Source: Actinosynnema sp. ALI-1.44 | GTDB lineage: Bacteria; Actinomycetota; Actinomycetes; Mycobacteriales; Pseudonocardiaceae | Reading direction: 5' to 3' | Length of the DNA stretch: 64,000 nt | Assembly (NCBI RefSeq): GCF_001984155.1 | Contig: NZ_MTQO01000053.1 | Coordinates: 372,001 to 436,000, forward strand | In this document: one piece after another, positions 43,738 through 52,141 of the stretch | How positions within the stretch are numbered: position 1 is the first letter of the stretch | How the letters are laid out: the number at the start of each line of letters is the position of its first letter | Translations under genes and position numbers: made by a program | Notes under the pieces: model-generated | The model's database searches: none | What the model was told of the DNA's origin: nothing | The model's input: the letters and a program-made list of their open reading frames with translations, nothing else

Positions 43738-44352
43738 TTACTGCGTCCGGATGACTATTTCGATCACTCGCTTCCTGCGCATGCCCAGGCCCGCGAGCAG
43801 GCCCAGCGCCACACCGGCCGCGACCGGGGCGTACTTCTTCAACAGCGGCACCACTATCAGTGCCGCGCCGTCGAGCGCCTCCGGAGTCGCCGACGTCACC
43901 GCGGCGGGGTTGTCGAAGGACTTCTCCACGTTGTGCGCGAACTCGTCGATCAGCCGCTGCGACACCTCGCCGATCACGCCGCGCCCGAACTGCGCCACCT
44001 TGCCCCGGATCATCAGGTCCGTTTCGATCGAGACCTTCGAGCCGTCGCCGTCGGGCAGCACACGGGCGGTCACGTGTGCGTCCGCGTTGCCCTGGCCGTG
44101 CTGTTCCCGGCCGGACGCCTTCAGGACCGCTGTGCGCGCCGCCTGGTCGACCGACAGGAACTTCACCGTCCCCGCGTAGGAGACGCCCAGCGGCCCTACC
44201 TTCACCTTTACTTCGCCGGTATAAGTGGAGTCGTCGGCGCGGCCGGTCAGTTTGCTCCCCGGCATGCATCCGGCCACTCGCTCGACGTCGAGCAGCGTCG
44301 CGAACACCTTCGCCGGATCCTGCGCGATGTGGACTTCGTGGGTCAGCTTCAT
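43738..44352 (-). CDS. CoxG-like SRPBCC protein
   Basis: A 204-residue protein. Residues 1-150 are a SRPBCC lipid-binding-like fold of the CO-dehydrogenase subunit G type (MKLTHEVHIAQDPAKVFATLLDVERVAGCMPG, GSKVSIETDLMIRGKVAQFGRGVIGEV). A C-terminal helix (YAPVAAGVALGLLAGLGM) followed by RRKR anchors it to the membrane. CoxG recruits molybdenum hydroxylases to the membrane in Oligotropha. It is divergent from the hydroxylase genes and overlaps an SDR remnant at its start (ATGA). Confidence 0.85.
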   Translation of the reverse strand: MKLTHEVHIAQDPAKVFATLLDVERVAGCMPGSKLTGRADDSTYTGEVKVKVGPLGVSYAGTVKFLSVDQAARTAVLKASGREQHGQGNADAHVTARVLPDGDGSKVSIETDLMIRGKVAQFGRGVIGEVSQRLIDEFAHNVEKSFDNPAAVTSATPEALDGAALIVVPLLKKYAPVAAGVALGLLAGLGMRRKRVIEIVIRTQ

Positions 44353-44465
44353 TTCAGGTATCCATCAGTGCCTTGCCCGCCGTCGACGGGGATGTGTGCG
44401 CCGTTGATGACGCTAGCCCTTGGCGACGCGAGGAACGCCACCAGTGCCGCCCCTTCGTCGTCCTC
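44349..44465 (-). pseudogene. C-terminal remnant of a short-chain dehydrogenase
   Basis: The minus strand reads EDDEGAALVAFLASPRASVINGAHIPVDGGQGTDGYLK and stops at 44349. This is the usual C-terminal end of an SDR (xxVxFLxSxxAxxINGxxxxVDGG), but no Rossmann motif, Ser-Tyr-Lys triad or start is found upstream; the frame becomes unrelated before 44465. The TGA overlaps the CoxG ATG (ATGA), as a working operon gene would. It appears to be the remains of an SDR deleted when the divergent promoter region was formed. Confidence 0.65.
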
Positions 44466-44552
44466 GCTTCGGGAGTCCCAACTCCGACCACAACCACGAG
44501 AATGGGGTCCGACGTCAGATGATCGCTCGGGGACGAGGCTTATGTTGAAATA

Positions 44553-44562
44553 TGGTATACCA
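44553..44562. promoter_or_regulatory. GntR-type palindrome in the molybdenum hydroxylase promoter
   Basis: TGGTATACCA is a perfect 10-bp palindrome 20 bases upstream of the GTG of the FAD subunit gene. FCD-subfamily GntR regulators commonly bind TNGTATACNA-type sites, and such a regulator is the last gene of this operon (50456-51085). Confidence 0.6.
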
Positions 44563-44582
44563 AACGTGCCGGAAGGGGCCCT

Positions 44583-45416
44583 GTGAAGCCGGCGGCGTTC
44601 ACCTACCACCGCGCCTACGACGTGAACGACACGATCGCGCAGCTGGCCGAACTCGGCCAGGACGCGAAGATCCTGGCCGGCGGGCAGAGCCTCGTCGCGA
44701 TGATGAACTTCCGGCTGGCGAGGCCGAGCGCGCTGGTGGACATCACCAGGATCGCTGGCCTCGACTACCTGGAACGGGACGCACAAGGCCTTCGCGTCGG
44801 CGCGCTGACCAGGCACCGAACCGTCGAGACCGCGAAGATCGACGGTTTCGGCGTGCTGTCGAAAGCAGCGCGGTGGATCGGCCACTACCCCATCCGCTGT
44901 CGCGGCACGTTCGGCGGCAGCATCGCCCACGGCGACTCCACCGCCGAATGGTGCGTGCTGGCAGTTCTGCTCGAGGCCCGGATCGTCCTGCAAGGACCGC
45001 GTGGTCGCCGCGAGGTCCCGGCGACCGAGTTCTTCCAAGGTTTCTTCATGACCGCCGCGCAGCCGGACGAGATGATCGTCGAGGTCCGGTTCCCGAAACC
45101 GGCACCGCACGCGGCGCTGACCGAGTACTCCCAGCGGCAGGGCGACTTCGCGATCGTCGCCGCGAGCGCACGGCTTGACCTGACCGAAGACGAGGTGCTC
45201 ACGTCCCGCGTCGTGCTCGGCGGCGTCGGTCAGCAACCTGTGGTCGTCGACGCGGACTTGGCCGGTCAACCGGCGAACGAGGAAACGTGGCGTGCGGCGG
45301 GCGAAGTGGCTGCGGCGCAGGTCGATCCGCCGTCGGATGGGCACGGCAGCAGCGCGTACCGCAAGAAACTCACGGCTGCGCTTGTGGCTCGCGCGCTCGC
45401 CGAGGCGGCGGCATGA
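44583..45416 (+). CDS. Molybdenum hydroxylase FAD-binding subunit (CoxM/xanthine dehydrogenase M type)
   Basis: A 277-residue FAD subunit. The two flavin loops are AGGQSLV (about 37-43) and FGGSIAHGD (about 112-120). It passes electrons from the 2Fe-2S subunit to the final acceptor. The GTG at 44583 follows GGAAGGGG. It opens a five-gene run (M, L, S, L2, GntR) in which each gene overlaps the next by 4 bases, so the products are made together. Confidence 0.9.
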   Translation: MKPAAFTYHRAYDVNDTIAQLAELGQDAKILAGGQSLVAMMNFRLARPSALVDITRIAGLDYLERDAQGLRVGALTRHRTVETAKIDGFGVLSKAARWIGHYPIRCRGTFGGSIAHGDSTAEWCVLAVLLEARIVLQGPRGRREVPATEFFQGFFMTAAQPDEMIVEVRFPKPAPHAALTEYSQRQGDFAIVAASARLDLTEDEVLTSRVVLGGVGQQPVVVDADLAGQPANEETWRAAGEVAAAQVDPPSDGHGSSAYRKKLTAALVARALAEAAA

Positions 45417-47725
45417 CGGCGTGGGTCGGGGCACGCGTTCCCCGCAAGGAAGACCGCCGGATGCTACTGGGGCGCGGTCGCTTCGTCGCCGACATGGCAC
45501 GCGCGGACACGCTGCACGCCGGATTCGTCCGTAGTCCGTACGCATCCGCGACGATCAAGTCGATCGACGTCAGCGCGGCCAAGCGGGTCGACGGCGTGCT
45601 GGACGTGCTGACCGGCGCCGATCTCGGTGACCCGTTCCTGCGGGCGGTGCTGGAACGCGACGAGTTCACCCCGACGGAGATGCCGATGCTGTCGGGTGAC
45701 CGGGTCCGTTTCGTCGGCGAACCGGTCGCCGTCGTGATCGCCGAGGACGCCTACGCGGCCGAGGACGGCGTGGAGGCGGTTGAGGTCGAGTGGGCGACCG
45801 GGCCGGTCGTGCTGGACATCGCCGCCGCGCTCGCCGCCGACGCTGAAGTCCACAGTGGAACGAGGAACTGCCTGGTCGACCTCGTGCTGTTCGACGATCC
45901 CGGGCTCGACGCGATCTTCGCCGACGCCCGGCTGACCATCGAGGCGACGTTCACCAGCGCACGGGTTTCCGCTCAGCCCATGGAAGGCCGCGCGACCATG
46001 GCCGAATGGGACGATCGCGACAGCCAGGTCGTCGTGCACACGTCCACACAGGTGCCGCACCAGTGCCGGTCCGGAATCGCGCAGGCACTGGGTATTCCAG
46101 AACGCTCGGTGCGGGTGATCGCGCCGGACGTCGGTGGCGGGTTCGGCCAGAAGTGCGTGGTCAGCCGGGAAGAGGTGGTGCTGGCCGCAGCCGCCATGCG
46201 CCTGCGCCGTCCGGTGATCTGGGTGGAGGACCGGCAGGAGAACCTGACCGCGTCGGTGCACGGCCACGAACAGCGTTACGACGTCACGGCCGCGTTCGAC
46301 GCCGACGGCCGGATTCTCGGCCTGGCCGCGGACATCACGTGCGACATCGGCGCCTACTCGGTCTTCCCGTTCACGTGCGCGGTCGAGCCGTTGATGGCCG
46401 CGACCGAGTTGCCCGGGATCTACAAGGTCCCCGCCTACCGGGCACGTGGCCGCGGGCTGGCCACGAACAAGGCGCCGACCGCGCCCTATCGCGGTGTGTC
46501 CAGGCCGCAGATCGTGCTGGTCATGGAACGGTTGATGGAGAAGGCGGCTGCCCGGCTCGGCGTCGACCCGATCGAGATCCGCCGCCGGAACATGATCTTG
46601 CCGGGTGAGTTCCCGTACACCGGCGTCAACACCATCACGTACGACGAGGGCAGTTATCTGGAATCCCTCGACCTGACCGAGAAGAAAATCACGGAGGCCG
46701 GGTGGTATACCGAACGCGACCGGTTGCGTGAGCAAGGACTTCTCGCCGGAATCGGTTTCTCCTGTTTCTCCGAGCGAACCGCGTACGGCACGCCGACGAT
46801 GTCGCAGCGCAGAATGCGGATGACGCCCGGATACGACACCGCGCACGTCCGAATGGACCCGTCCGGCGAGGTTGTCGTGACTACCGGGACATGTGGTCAC
46901 GGGCAGGGACACGAAACGACATTCGCGCAAATCGTCGCAGACCAACTGGGGATTCACCCGGACCAAGTGCGACTTCGGCAAGGCGATACCGATCTGACCT
47001 CGTACGGGTGGGGCACGTTCGGCAGCCGCTCGATCGTGATCGGCGGCGGCGCGGCCCGCAAGGCCGCGGACGCGGTCGCGGGCAGACTTCGAAAAGTGGC
47101 CGCGCACCTGCTGGAGGTCGGCGAGGACGACGTCGAGCTCGCGGACGGCCGGGCCGGTGTGCGCGGGGTGCCGGACGTGTCGCTGCCCATCGCCGAGCTG
47201 GCTCGGGTGGTGCATTTCCAAACACACCGGCTGCCCGAGGAATGCCGCTACGGTCTGGAGGCGCGGGAAAGCGCGGACCCGCCGGGAACGTTCTCGAATG
47301 CGTGTCACGCAACACTCGTTTCCGTCGACCCGGAAACCGGGGACATCCGTGCGCGGAAGTTCTTGGTCGTGGAAGACTGTGGGGTCATCATCAACCCGTT
47401 GGTAGTCGACGGCCAAGTGCGCGGCGGTGTCGCGCAGGGGATAGCGGCCGCGCTCTACGAACGGATCACGTTCGACCAAGAAGGACAGCCGACGAGCGCG
47501 ACTCTGATGGACTACCTGGTACCGACGGCGACCGAGATCTGCCCGATCGAGATCCACCACCTGGAAACGCCATCGCCGTTCTCCGAGAACGGTTCCAAAG
47601 GGATGGGCGAAGGCGGGACGATCGGTGCGCCCGCCGCCGTGCTCAACGCGATCAATGACGCGTTGGCGCACCGCGGTGTCGAGTTCGACCACATTCCCGT
47701 CATGCCGGAGGACGTGCTGTCATGA
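45413..47725 (+). CDS. Molybdenum hydroxylase catalytic subunit, first copy
   Basis: A 770-residue Mo-molybdopterin subunit of the xanthine dehydrogenase/CO dehydrogenase large-subunit family. It starts GARVPRKEDRRMLLGRGRFVADM. The MoCo motifs are present (GGGFGQK, GTCGHGQGHET, and GMGEGGTIGAPAA with the catalytic Glu near 732). The active-site loop that in CO dehydrogenase is AYxCSFR reads APYRGVSRP (about 358), without the S-selanyl-Cys, so it is not a CO oxidiser; form II enzymes have AYRGAGR there. Substrate: an N-heterocycle or aldehyde is likely. Confidence 0.9.
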   Translation: MTAWVGARVPRKEDRRMLLGRGRFVADMARADTLHAGFVRSPYASATIKSIDVSAAKRVDGVLDVLTGADLGDPFLRAVLERDEFTPTEMPMLSGDRVRFVGEPVAVVIAEDAYAAEDGVEAVEVEWATGPVVLDIAAALAADAEVHSGTRNCLVDLVLFDDPGLDAIFADARLTIEATFTSARVSAQPMEGRATMAEWDDRDSQVVVHTSTQVPHQCRSGIAQALGIPERSVRVIAPDVGGGFGQKCVVSREEVVLAAAAMRLRRPVIWVEDRQENLTASVHGHEQRYDVTAAFDADGRILGLAADITCDIGAYSVFPFTCAVEPLMAATELPGIYKVPAYRARGRGLATNKAPTAPYRGVSRPQIVLVMERLMEKAAARLGVDPIEIRRRNMILPGEFPYTGVNTITYDEGSYLESLDLTEKKITEAGWYTERDRLREQGLLAGIGFSCFSERTAYGTPTMSQRRMRMTPGYDTAHVRMDPSGEVVVTTGTCGHGQGHETTFAQIVADQLGIHPDQVRLRQGDTDLTSYGWGTFGSRSIVIGGGAARKAADAVAGRLRKVAAHLLEVGEDDVELADGRAGVRGVPDVSLPIAELARVVHFQTHRLPEECRYGLEARESADPPGTFSNACHATLVSVDPETGDIRARKFLVVEDCGVIINPLVVDGQVRGGVAQGIAAALYERITFDQEGQPTSATLMDYLVPTATEICPIEIHHLETPSPFSENGSKGMGEGGTIGAPAAVLNAINDALAHRGVEFDHIPVMPEDVLS

Positions 47726-48201
47726 AGGACATCCACCTGATCGCACTCACGGTCAACGGCACCGAGCACGAGATCGTGGTCGAGTCCCGGCGCACGCTCG
47801 CCGACGTGCTGCGGCACGACCTGGGCTACACCGGTACGCACGTCGGCTGTGAGCACGGCATCTGCGGTGCCTGCACGGTTCTGCTCGACGGTCAGCCGGT
47901 ACGGGCCTGCCTGATCTTCGGTGTACAGGCGGACGGCTGCGAAGTCCGCACGGTCGAAGGCCTCGCCGACGGTGACGAGCTCTCCGACCTGCAGAAAGCG
48001 TTCAGCCGCTGCCACGGGCTGCAGTGCGGGTTCTGCACGCCGGGGTTCCTGATGCTCGCCGAGGCCTATCTGTCCGAACAGGACGGTGTGCCGGACGAGT
48101 CGGAGGTCCGTGAGGTGATGGCGGCCAACCTCTGCCGGTGCACCGGCTACCAGGGGATAGTCGACGCGGTCCGGCAGGTCGCCGAGGAGCGCGCGGGATG
48201 A
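47722..48201 (+). CDS. Molybdenum hydroxylase 2Fe-2S subunit
   Basis: A 159-residue iron-sulfur subunit. The N-terminal plant-type ferredoxin domain has CEHGICGAC and a later Cys in VRACLIF. The C-terminal alpha-helical domain binds the second cluster with CGFC and CRCTGY. Both clusters are complete. The ATG at 47722 overlaps the first L stop (ATGA) and the stop overlaps the second L start. As the only iron-sulfur subunit here it must serve both L subunits. Confidence 0.93.
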   Translation: MKDIHLIALTVNGTEHEIVVESRRTLADVLRHDLGYTGTHVGCEHGICGACTVLLDGQPVRACLIFGVQADGCEVRTVEGLADGDELSDLQKAFSRCHGLQCGFCTPGFLMLAEAYLSEQDGVPDESEVREVMAANLCRCTGYQGIVDAVRQVAEERAG

Positions 48202-50459
48202 CGGCGATCGGCGAGCGCCTGCCGCGCAAGGAGGATTCCCGCCTGCTGCGCGGTCTCGGCCGGTTCTGCGACGACCAGGACCGGGCTGGCCAGGTGTGGA
48301 TGCGCGTGGTTCGTTCGCCGATCGCCCACGGCAGGCTGGTGTCGGTCAGGAAACCTGGAAACGCTGCCAGCGGCAGTGTCGTCACGGCTGAGGACCTGCC
48401 GCCGGGCGTGCGCATCCCGGTCCGCCTCAACGTGCAGGGCATCGACCTGACCGATCACCTGCAACCGGTTCTCGCAGCTGGGGAGGTCCGGTACGTCGGG
48501 GAGCCCGTTGCCGTGGTGATCGCGGACGATCCGTACGAGGCCGAGGACATCGCCGAGCGCGTCGAGGTCGAGATCGACGAGCTACCAGTCACAGTGGACA
48601 CCGCAGCGGGCACGCTGGCCGCGGAGTTCGAACTGGGCTACGGCGACGTGGCGAGCGCGTTCGCCCAGGCAGCGCACGTCGTCGGGATCGAGTTCGACAT
48701 CGGCAGGCACAGCGCGGTCCCGTTGGAGCCGCGGGCGTTGCTCGCCGACGTGGACCCGGCAACAGGGGCGTTGCAGATCTTCGGCATGACCAAGGTTCCG
48801 GTGTTCAACCGGGACGTGCTCGCGGGCATGCTCGGCATCGACGAACACCTGATCCACGTGCACGCCATGGACACCGGCGGCGGCTTCGGCGTGCGCGGCG
48901 AGTTCTACCCGGAGGACTTCCTGGTCGGATGGCTGGCCCGGAAACTGCGCCGCCCGGTCAAGTGGGTGGAGGACCGGGCCGAACACCTCGTCGCGGTCAA
49001 CCACTCCCGCCAGCAGCACCACGTCATCTCGGCGGCGTTCGACGAGAACGGGACGCTGCTCGGGCTGAAGGACGACGTGCTGCACGACAACGGCGCGTAC
49101 GCCAGGACGCACGGGATCATCGTGCCCGAGCTGACGTTGGCGATGCTGCCGGGCCCGTACCGCGTCCCGGCGTTCCACGGGCGCATCCGCGTCATGCTGA
49201 CCAACAAGACTCCGTGCGGTACCTATCGCGCGCCGGGCCGATTCGAGGGAACCTCGGTCCGTGAGCAGCTGTTCGACGTCGCGGCGGACCGGATGGGCGT
49301 CGACCGCGTGGAACTGAGGCGCAGGAACCTGCTCACCGCGGACGAACTGCCGCACACCAGGGCGATGAGCACCCTCGGCACGGACGTCGTGCTCGACTCG
49401 GGCGACTACGTCGGCCTGCTGGACAAGGCGGTGGTCGAAGCCGACCGCCTCGGTTACCAGTCCCAGCTGGAATCGCTGCGGGCACGCGGGCACACCGCAG
49501 GTCTCGGCGTCGCGGTGTTCCTGGAGAAGAGCGGCCTCGGGCCACAGGAGACCGCGGACGTCGTGGTCGGCACGTCCGGCGAGGTCCGCGTGCACTCCGG
49601 CGGAACCTCGCTCGGTCAAGGCATCGAGACCGTGCTGGCGCAGGTCACGGCGGACGCGCTGACCGTGGACCCGGCGGTGGTGACCGTGGTCAACGGCGAC
49701 ACGGTGCTGCAGCCGTTCGGTGGTGGGTCATGGGCGTCGCGGTCCACAGTCGTCGGTGGCAGTGCGGTGCACAAGGCCGCCTTGGCGGTACGGGAACGCG
49801 CGATCCAGTTGGCTGCCCGGATGCTGGAGGTGTCCGAGGACGACCTCGATGTCACCGCGGGCGCGATCGGCGTCAAGGGCGCGCCGGGCACCAGTGTGTC
49901 GTACGCCGAGGTCGCGAAGGCCGCCCGACCAGGCAGTCCGCATCTGCGCGACGACGAACCCGCAGGGCTGTCCGCGCGACGCAGGTTCGAGGTCGAGCAC
50001 ATGACCTATCCGTACGGTGTGCACTTCGCGCTGGTGGACGTGGACACCGGGACGGGTCACGTGAAGGTGTTGCGCTACCTGGTGGCGTACGAAGTCGGCA
50101 GGGCGATCAACCCGACATTGGTCGAAGGTCAGCTACTCGGTGGTGTCGCACAGGGGGTTGGTGGCGCTTTGCTGGAGGAGTTCCGGTACGACGATGCCGG
50201 ACAACCACAGGCGGTGACGTTCATGGACTACCGGATGCCGACGGCGGCGGAGTTGCCGCACGTCGACATCCTGGTGGCCCAGGACGCTCCGGCACCGGGC
50301 AATCCCCTTGGGGTGAAGGGAGCCGGTGAAGGCGGAGTGACCGCGGCGGGCGCGTCGATCGCGGGGGCGATCAGGGACGCGCTGAGCCTCACCGGTCCGG
50401 TGGGGCGGTTGCCGATGACCGCGGAGCGGGTGCGCGGTCTGATCGAGGAGGGGACATGA
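48198..50459 (+). CDS. Molybdenum hydroxylase catalytic subunit, second copy
   Basis: A 753-residue paralogue of the first L subunit. It begins GERLPRKEDSRLLRGLGRFCDD. The MoCo motifs are TGGGFGVRGEFYPED, GGTSLGQGIETV, WASRSTVVGG and GAGEGGVTAAGAS with Glu near 711. The active-site loop reads GTYRAPGRFEG (about 343), close to form II enzymes but different from the first copy. Key residues are kept, so both copies look active. Two unlike catalytic subunits sharing one S and one M subunit would suit two substrates or a mixed heteromer. Confidence 0.9.
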   Translation: MTAIGERLPRKEDSRLLRGLGRFCDDQDRAGQVWMRVVRSPIAHGRLVSVRKPGNAASGSVVTAEDLPPGVRIPVRLNVQGIDLTDHLQPVLAAGEVRYVGEPVAVVIADDPYEAEDIAERVEVEIDELPVTVDTAAGTLAAEFELGYGDVASAFAQAAHVVGIEFDIGRHSAVPLEPRALLADVDPATGALQIFGMTKVPVFNRDVLAGMLGIDEHLIHVHAMDTGGGFGVRGEFYPEDFLVGWLARKLRRPVKWVEDRAEHLVAVNHSRQQHHVISAAFDENGTLLGLKDDVLHDNGAYARTHGIIVPELTLAMLPGPYRVPAFHGRIRVMLTNKTPCGTYRAPGRFEGTSVREQLFDVAADRMGVDRVELRRRNLLTADELPHTRAMSTLGTDVVLDSGDYVGLLDKAVVEADRLGYQSQLESLRARGHTAGLGVAVFLEKSGLGPQETADVVVGTSGEVRVHSGGTSLGQGIETVLAQVTADALTVDPAVVTVVNGDTVLQPFGGGSWASRSTVVGGSAVHKAALAVRERAIQLAARMLEVSEDDLDVTAGAIGVKGAPGTSVSYAEVAKAARPGSPHLRDDEPAGLSARRRFEVEHMTYPYGVHFALVDVDTGTGHVKVLRYLVAYEVGRAINPTLVEGQLLGGVAQGVGGALLEEFRYDDAGQPQAVTFMDYRMPTAAELPHVDILVAQDAPAPGNPLGVKGAGEGGVTAAGASIAGAIRDALSLTGPVGRLPMTAERVRGLIEEGT

Positions 50460-51085
50460 CAGAGTCCGTACAACCGGCGTTGAACTACGTCAGCAAGACC
50501 GACATGGTGGTCGCGCTGATCCGTGAGTTGATCATCACCGGTGAACTGCCCGCGGGCAAGCAGCTCAGACAACGCGATCTCGCCGCGCGGTTCCACGTCA
50601 GCCAGACGCCGGTCCGCGAGGCGATGCGCAGGCTGGAGTCCGAAGGGCTGGTGGTCGGCGACGCCCACCGGGGGTTCACCGTCGTCGAGGCCGACTCCGG
50701 CTCGACCGAGGAGAACTTCCAGATCCGCGCGGCGCTGGAGTCGCTCGGCGCGGCGCTGGCCGCACCGAAGATCGACGAGGCCGGGATCGCCAGGCTGACC
50801 GACCTGAACGAGCGGATGCGCGGACTCGCCGAGAACGACCCGCTCTACCCCGAGCTCAACCGGGAGTTCCACTTCACGCTCTACGAGTACTCGCACAGCC
50901 CGCTGCTGCTGTCGCTGATGCGGCTGCTGTGGCAGGCGCTGCACGGCGGCCCGCGCGTGAACCGCAGCCACGCCGAGTCGATCAGCCAGCACGAGCTGAT
51001 CATCGACGCGCTGCGCCGGGGCGACACCGAAGGCGCGCGCAAGGTGACCTACGAGCACATCATGGGCGCGCTTCCGCTGGGCTGA
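50456..51085 (+). CDS. GntR-family regulator, FCD subfamily
   Basis: A 209-residue regulator. The N-terminal winged helix has ITGELPAGKQLRQRDLAARFHVSQTPVREAMRRLESEGLV. The C-terminal FCD domain has NREFHFTLYEYSHSPLL and SISQHELIIDALRRGD, whose His residues bind a metal and carboxylate ligand. It is translationally coupled (ATGA) to the second L subunit, so the operon encodes its own regulator. The TGGTATACCA palindrome at 44553-44562 is its probable site. Confidence 0.9.
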   Translation: MTESVQPALNYVSKTDMVVALIRELIITGELPAGKQLRQRDLAARFHVSQTPVREAMRRLESEGLVVGDAHRGFTVVEADSGSTEENFQIRAALESLGAALAAPKIDEAGIARLTDLNERMRGLAENDPLYPELNREFHFTLYEYSHSPLLLSLMRLLWQALHGGPRVNRSHAESISQHELIIDALRRGDTEGARKVTYEHIMGALPLG

Positions 51086-51096
51086 GGTGGAGCAGC

Positions 51097-52092
51097 TCAA
51101 CCGTGCAGTTCCCTGCCGTAGCGCGCCAGAACCTTGGCGCGCAGGACAGGGTCGTTGCGCGGCACGGGTTCCAGGAAGATCTCGGTCAGTTCGGCGAACT
51201 CCGCCCGCAGGTCGGCCTCGATCCGGACGCACGCCCGTTCGAGGTCGGCCGCGCCCAGCTCGTCGTCGAAGTCCAGCCGGGCGCACAGCAGCACGCTGTC
51301 GGTGCCGGTGGTCATCGTCAGCAGGTCGACGACCGCCTCGACTTCCGGCGTCTTGCGCAACCGCATGCCCACCGCCTTGACCAGCACGGGGTCGGCCTGG
51401 CGGCCGATCAGCAGGCCCCGGTTGGTCCGGCTGAGCAGGTACGCCACGGCCGCGAGCAGCAGGCCGATCATGACCGACGCGATGCCGTCCGCCAGTTGTG
51501 ACCCGGTGAGCTGGTGCAACCCGATCCCGGCGAACGCGATGAGCAGGCCGACCAGCGCGGCACTGTCCTCGAACAGGACGGTCTTGCTCGTCGGATCGTC
51601 GCTCTGGCGCAGGTATTCGGACAACGAGCGGTTCTCGGCCCTGGCGTCTCGGCGGGTCTGGCGCACGGCCTGCGTCCACGAGATCGACTCCAGCGCGAAC
51701 GCCAACGCCAGCACGACGTACGCGACAACCGGCGACTCCTGTTCGACCGGCTCACCGAAGATGGCCGAAAAGCCTTCGTAGAAAGAGAAAACCGCACCGG
51801 ATACGAAGATCGACACGGCTGCGAGCAACGACCAGAAGTAGCGTTCCTTGCCGTAGCCGAAGGGATGCGTGCGGTCGGCCGGTCGTGCGGACGTGCGCAA
51901 CGCGGTGAGCAGCAACGCTTCGGTGAACGTGTCGGCGACCGAGTGCGCGGCCTCGGCGAGCATCGCGGCCGAGCCGGTGATCAACCCGGCGATCGCCTTC
52001 ATGATCGCGATCGCCAGGTTGACCAGGAGTGCCAGTACGACGGTGAGCGTGCTCTCGCCGCCCGGTTTGTCCTCTTTGGTCTCGCGCGCCAT
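51097..52092 (-). CDS. Cation diffusion facilitator family transporter
   Basis: A 331-residue CDF transporter with about six helices and a cytoplasmic C-terminal domain (VGMRLRKTPEVEAVVDLLTMTTGTDS). The metal site in the second helix is AEAAHSVADTF (HxxxD). The matching site in the fifth helix reads FEDSAALVG instead of HxxxD/DxxxD, a substitution seen in one branch of the family and likely to change metal preference. The ATG at 52092 has GAGGGG upstream. Probable role: Zn, Co or similar metal export. Confidence 0.88.
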   Translation of the reverse strand: MARETKEDKPGGESTLTVVLALLVNLAIAIMKAIAGLITGSAAMLAEAAHSVADTFTEALLLTALRTSARPADRTHPFGYGKERYFWSLLAAVSIFVSGAVFSFYEGFSAIFGEPVEQESPVVAYVVLALAFALESISWTQAVRQTRRDARAENRSLSEYLRQSDDPTSKTVLFEDSAALVGLLIAFAGIGLHQLTGSQLADGIASVMIGLLLAAVAYLLSRTNRGLLIGRQADPVLVKAVGMRLRKTPEVEAVVDLLTMTTGTDSVLLCARLDFDDELGAADLERACVRIEADLRAEFAELTEIFLEPVPRNDPVLRAKVLARYGRELHG

Positions 52093-52141
52093 GCCCCTCA
52101 GTGTGGCGGTCGGGACCTGGGCGTGCACGGCAACCCGGCCG

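Noticed and set aside
46703-46712. GGTATACC inside the first L subunit gene
   Set aside because: It lies in a coding region, its flanks do not extend the palindrome to TGGTATACCA on both sides, and no promoter is expected there.
44583-50459. Genuine CO dehydrogenase (coxMSL)
   Set aside because: Neither large subunit has the AYxCSFR active-site loop that marks CO-oxidising form I enzymes.
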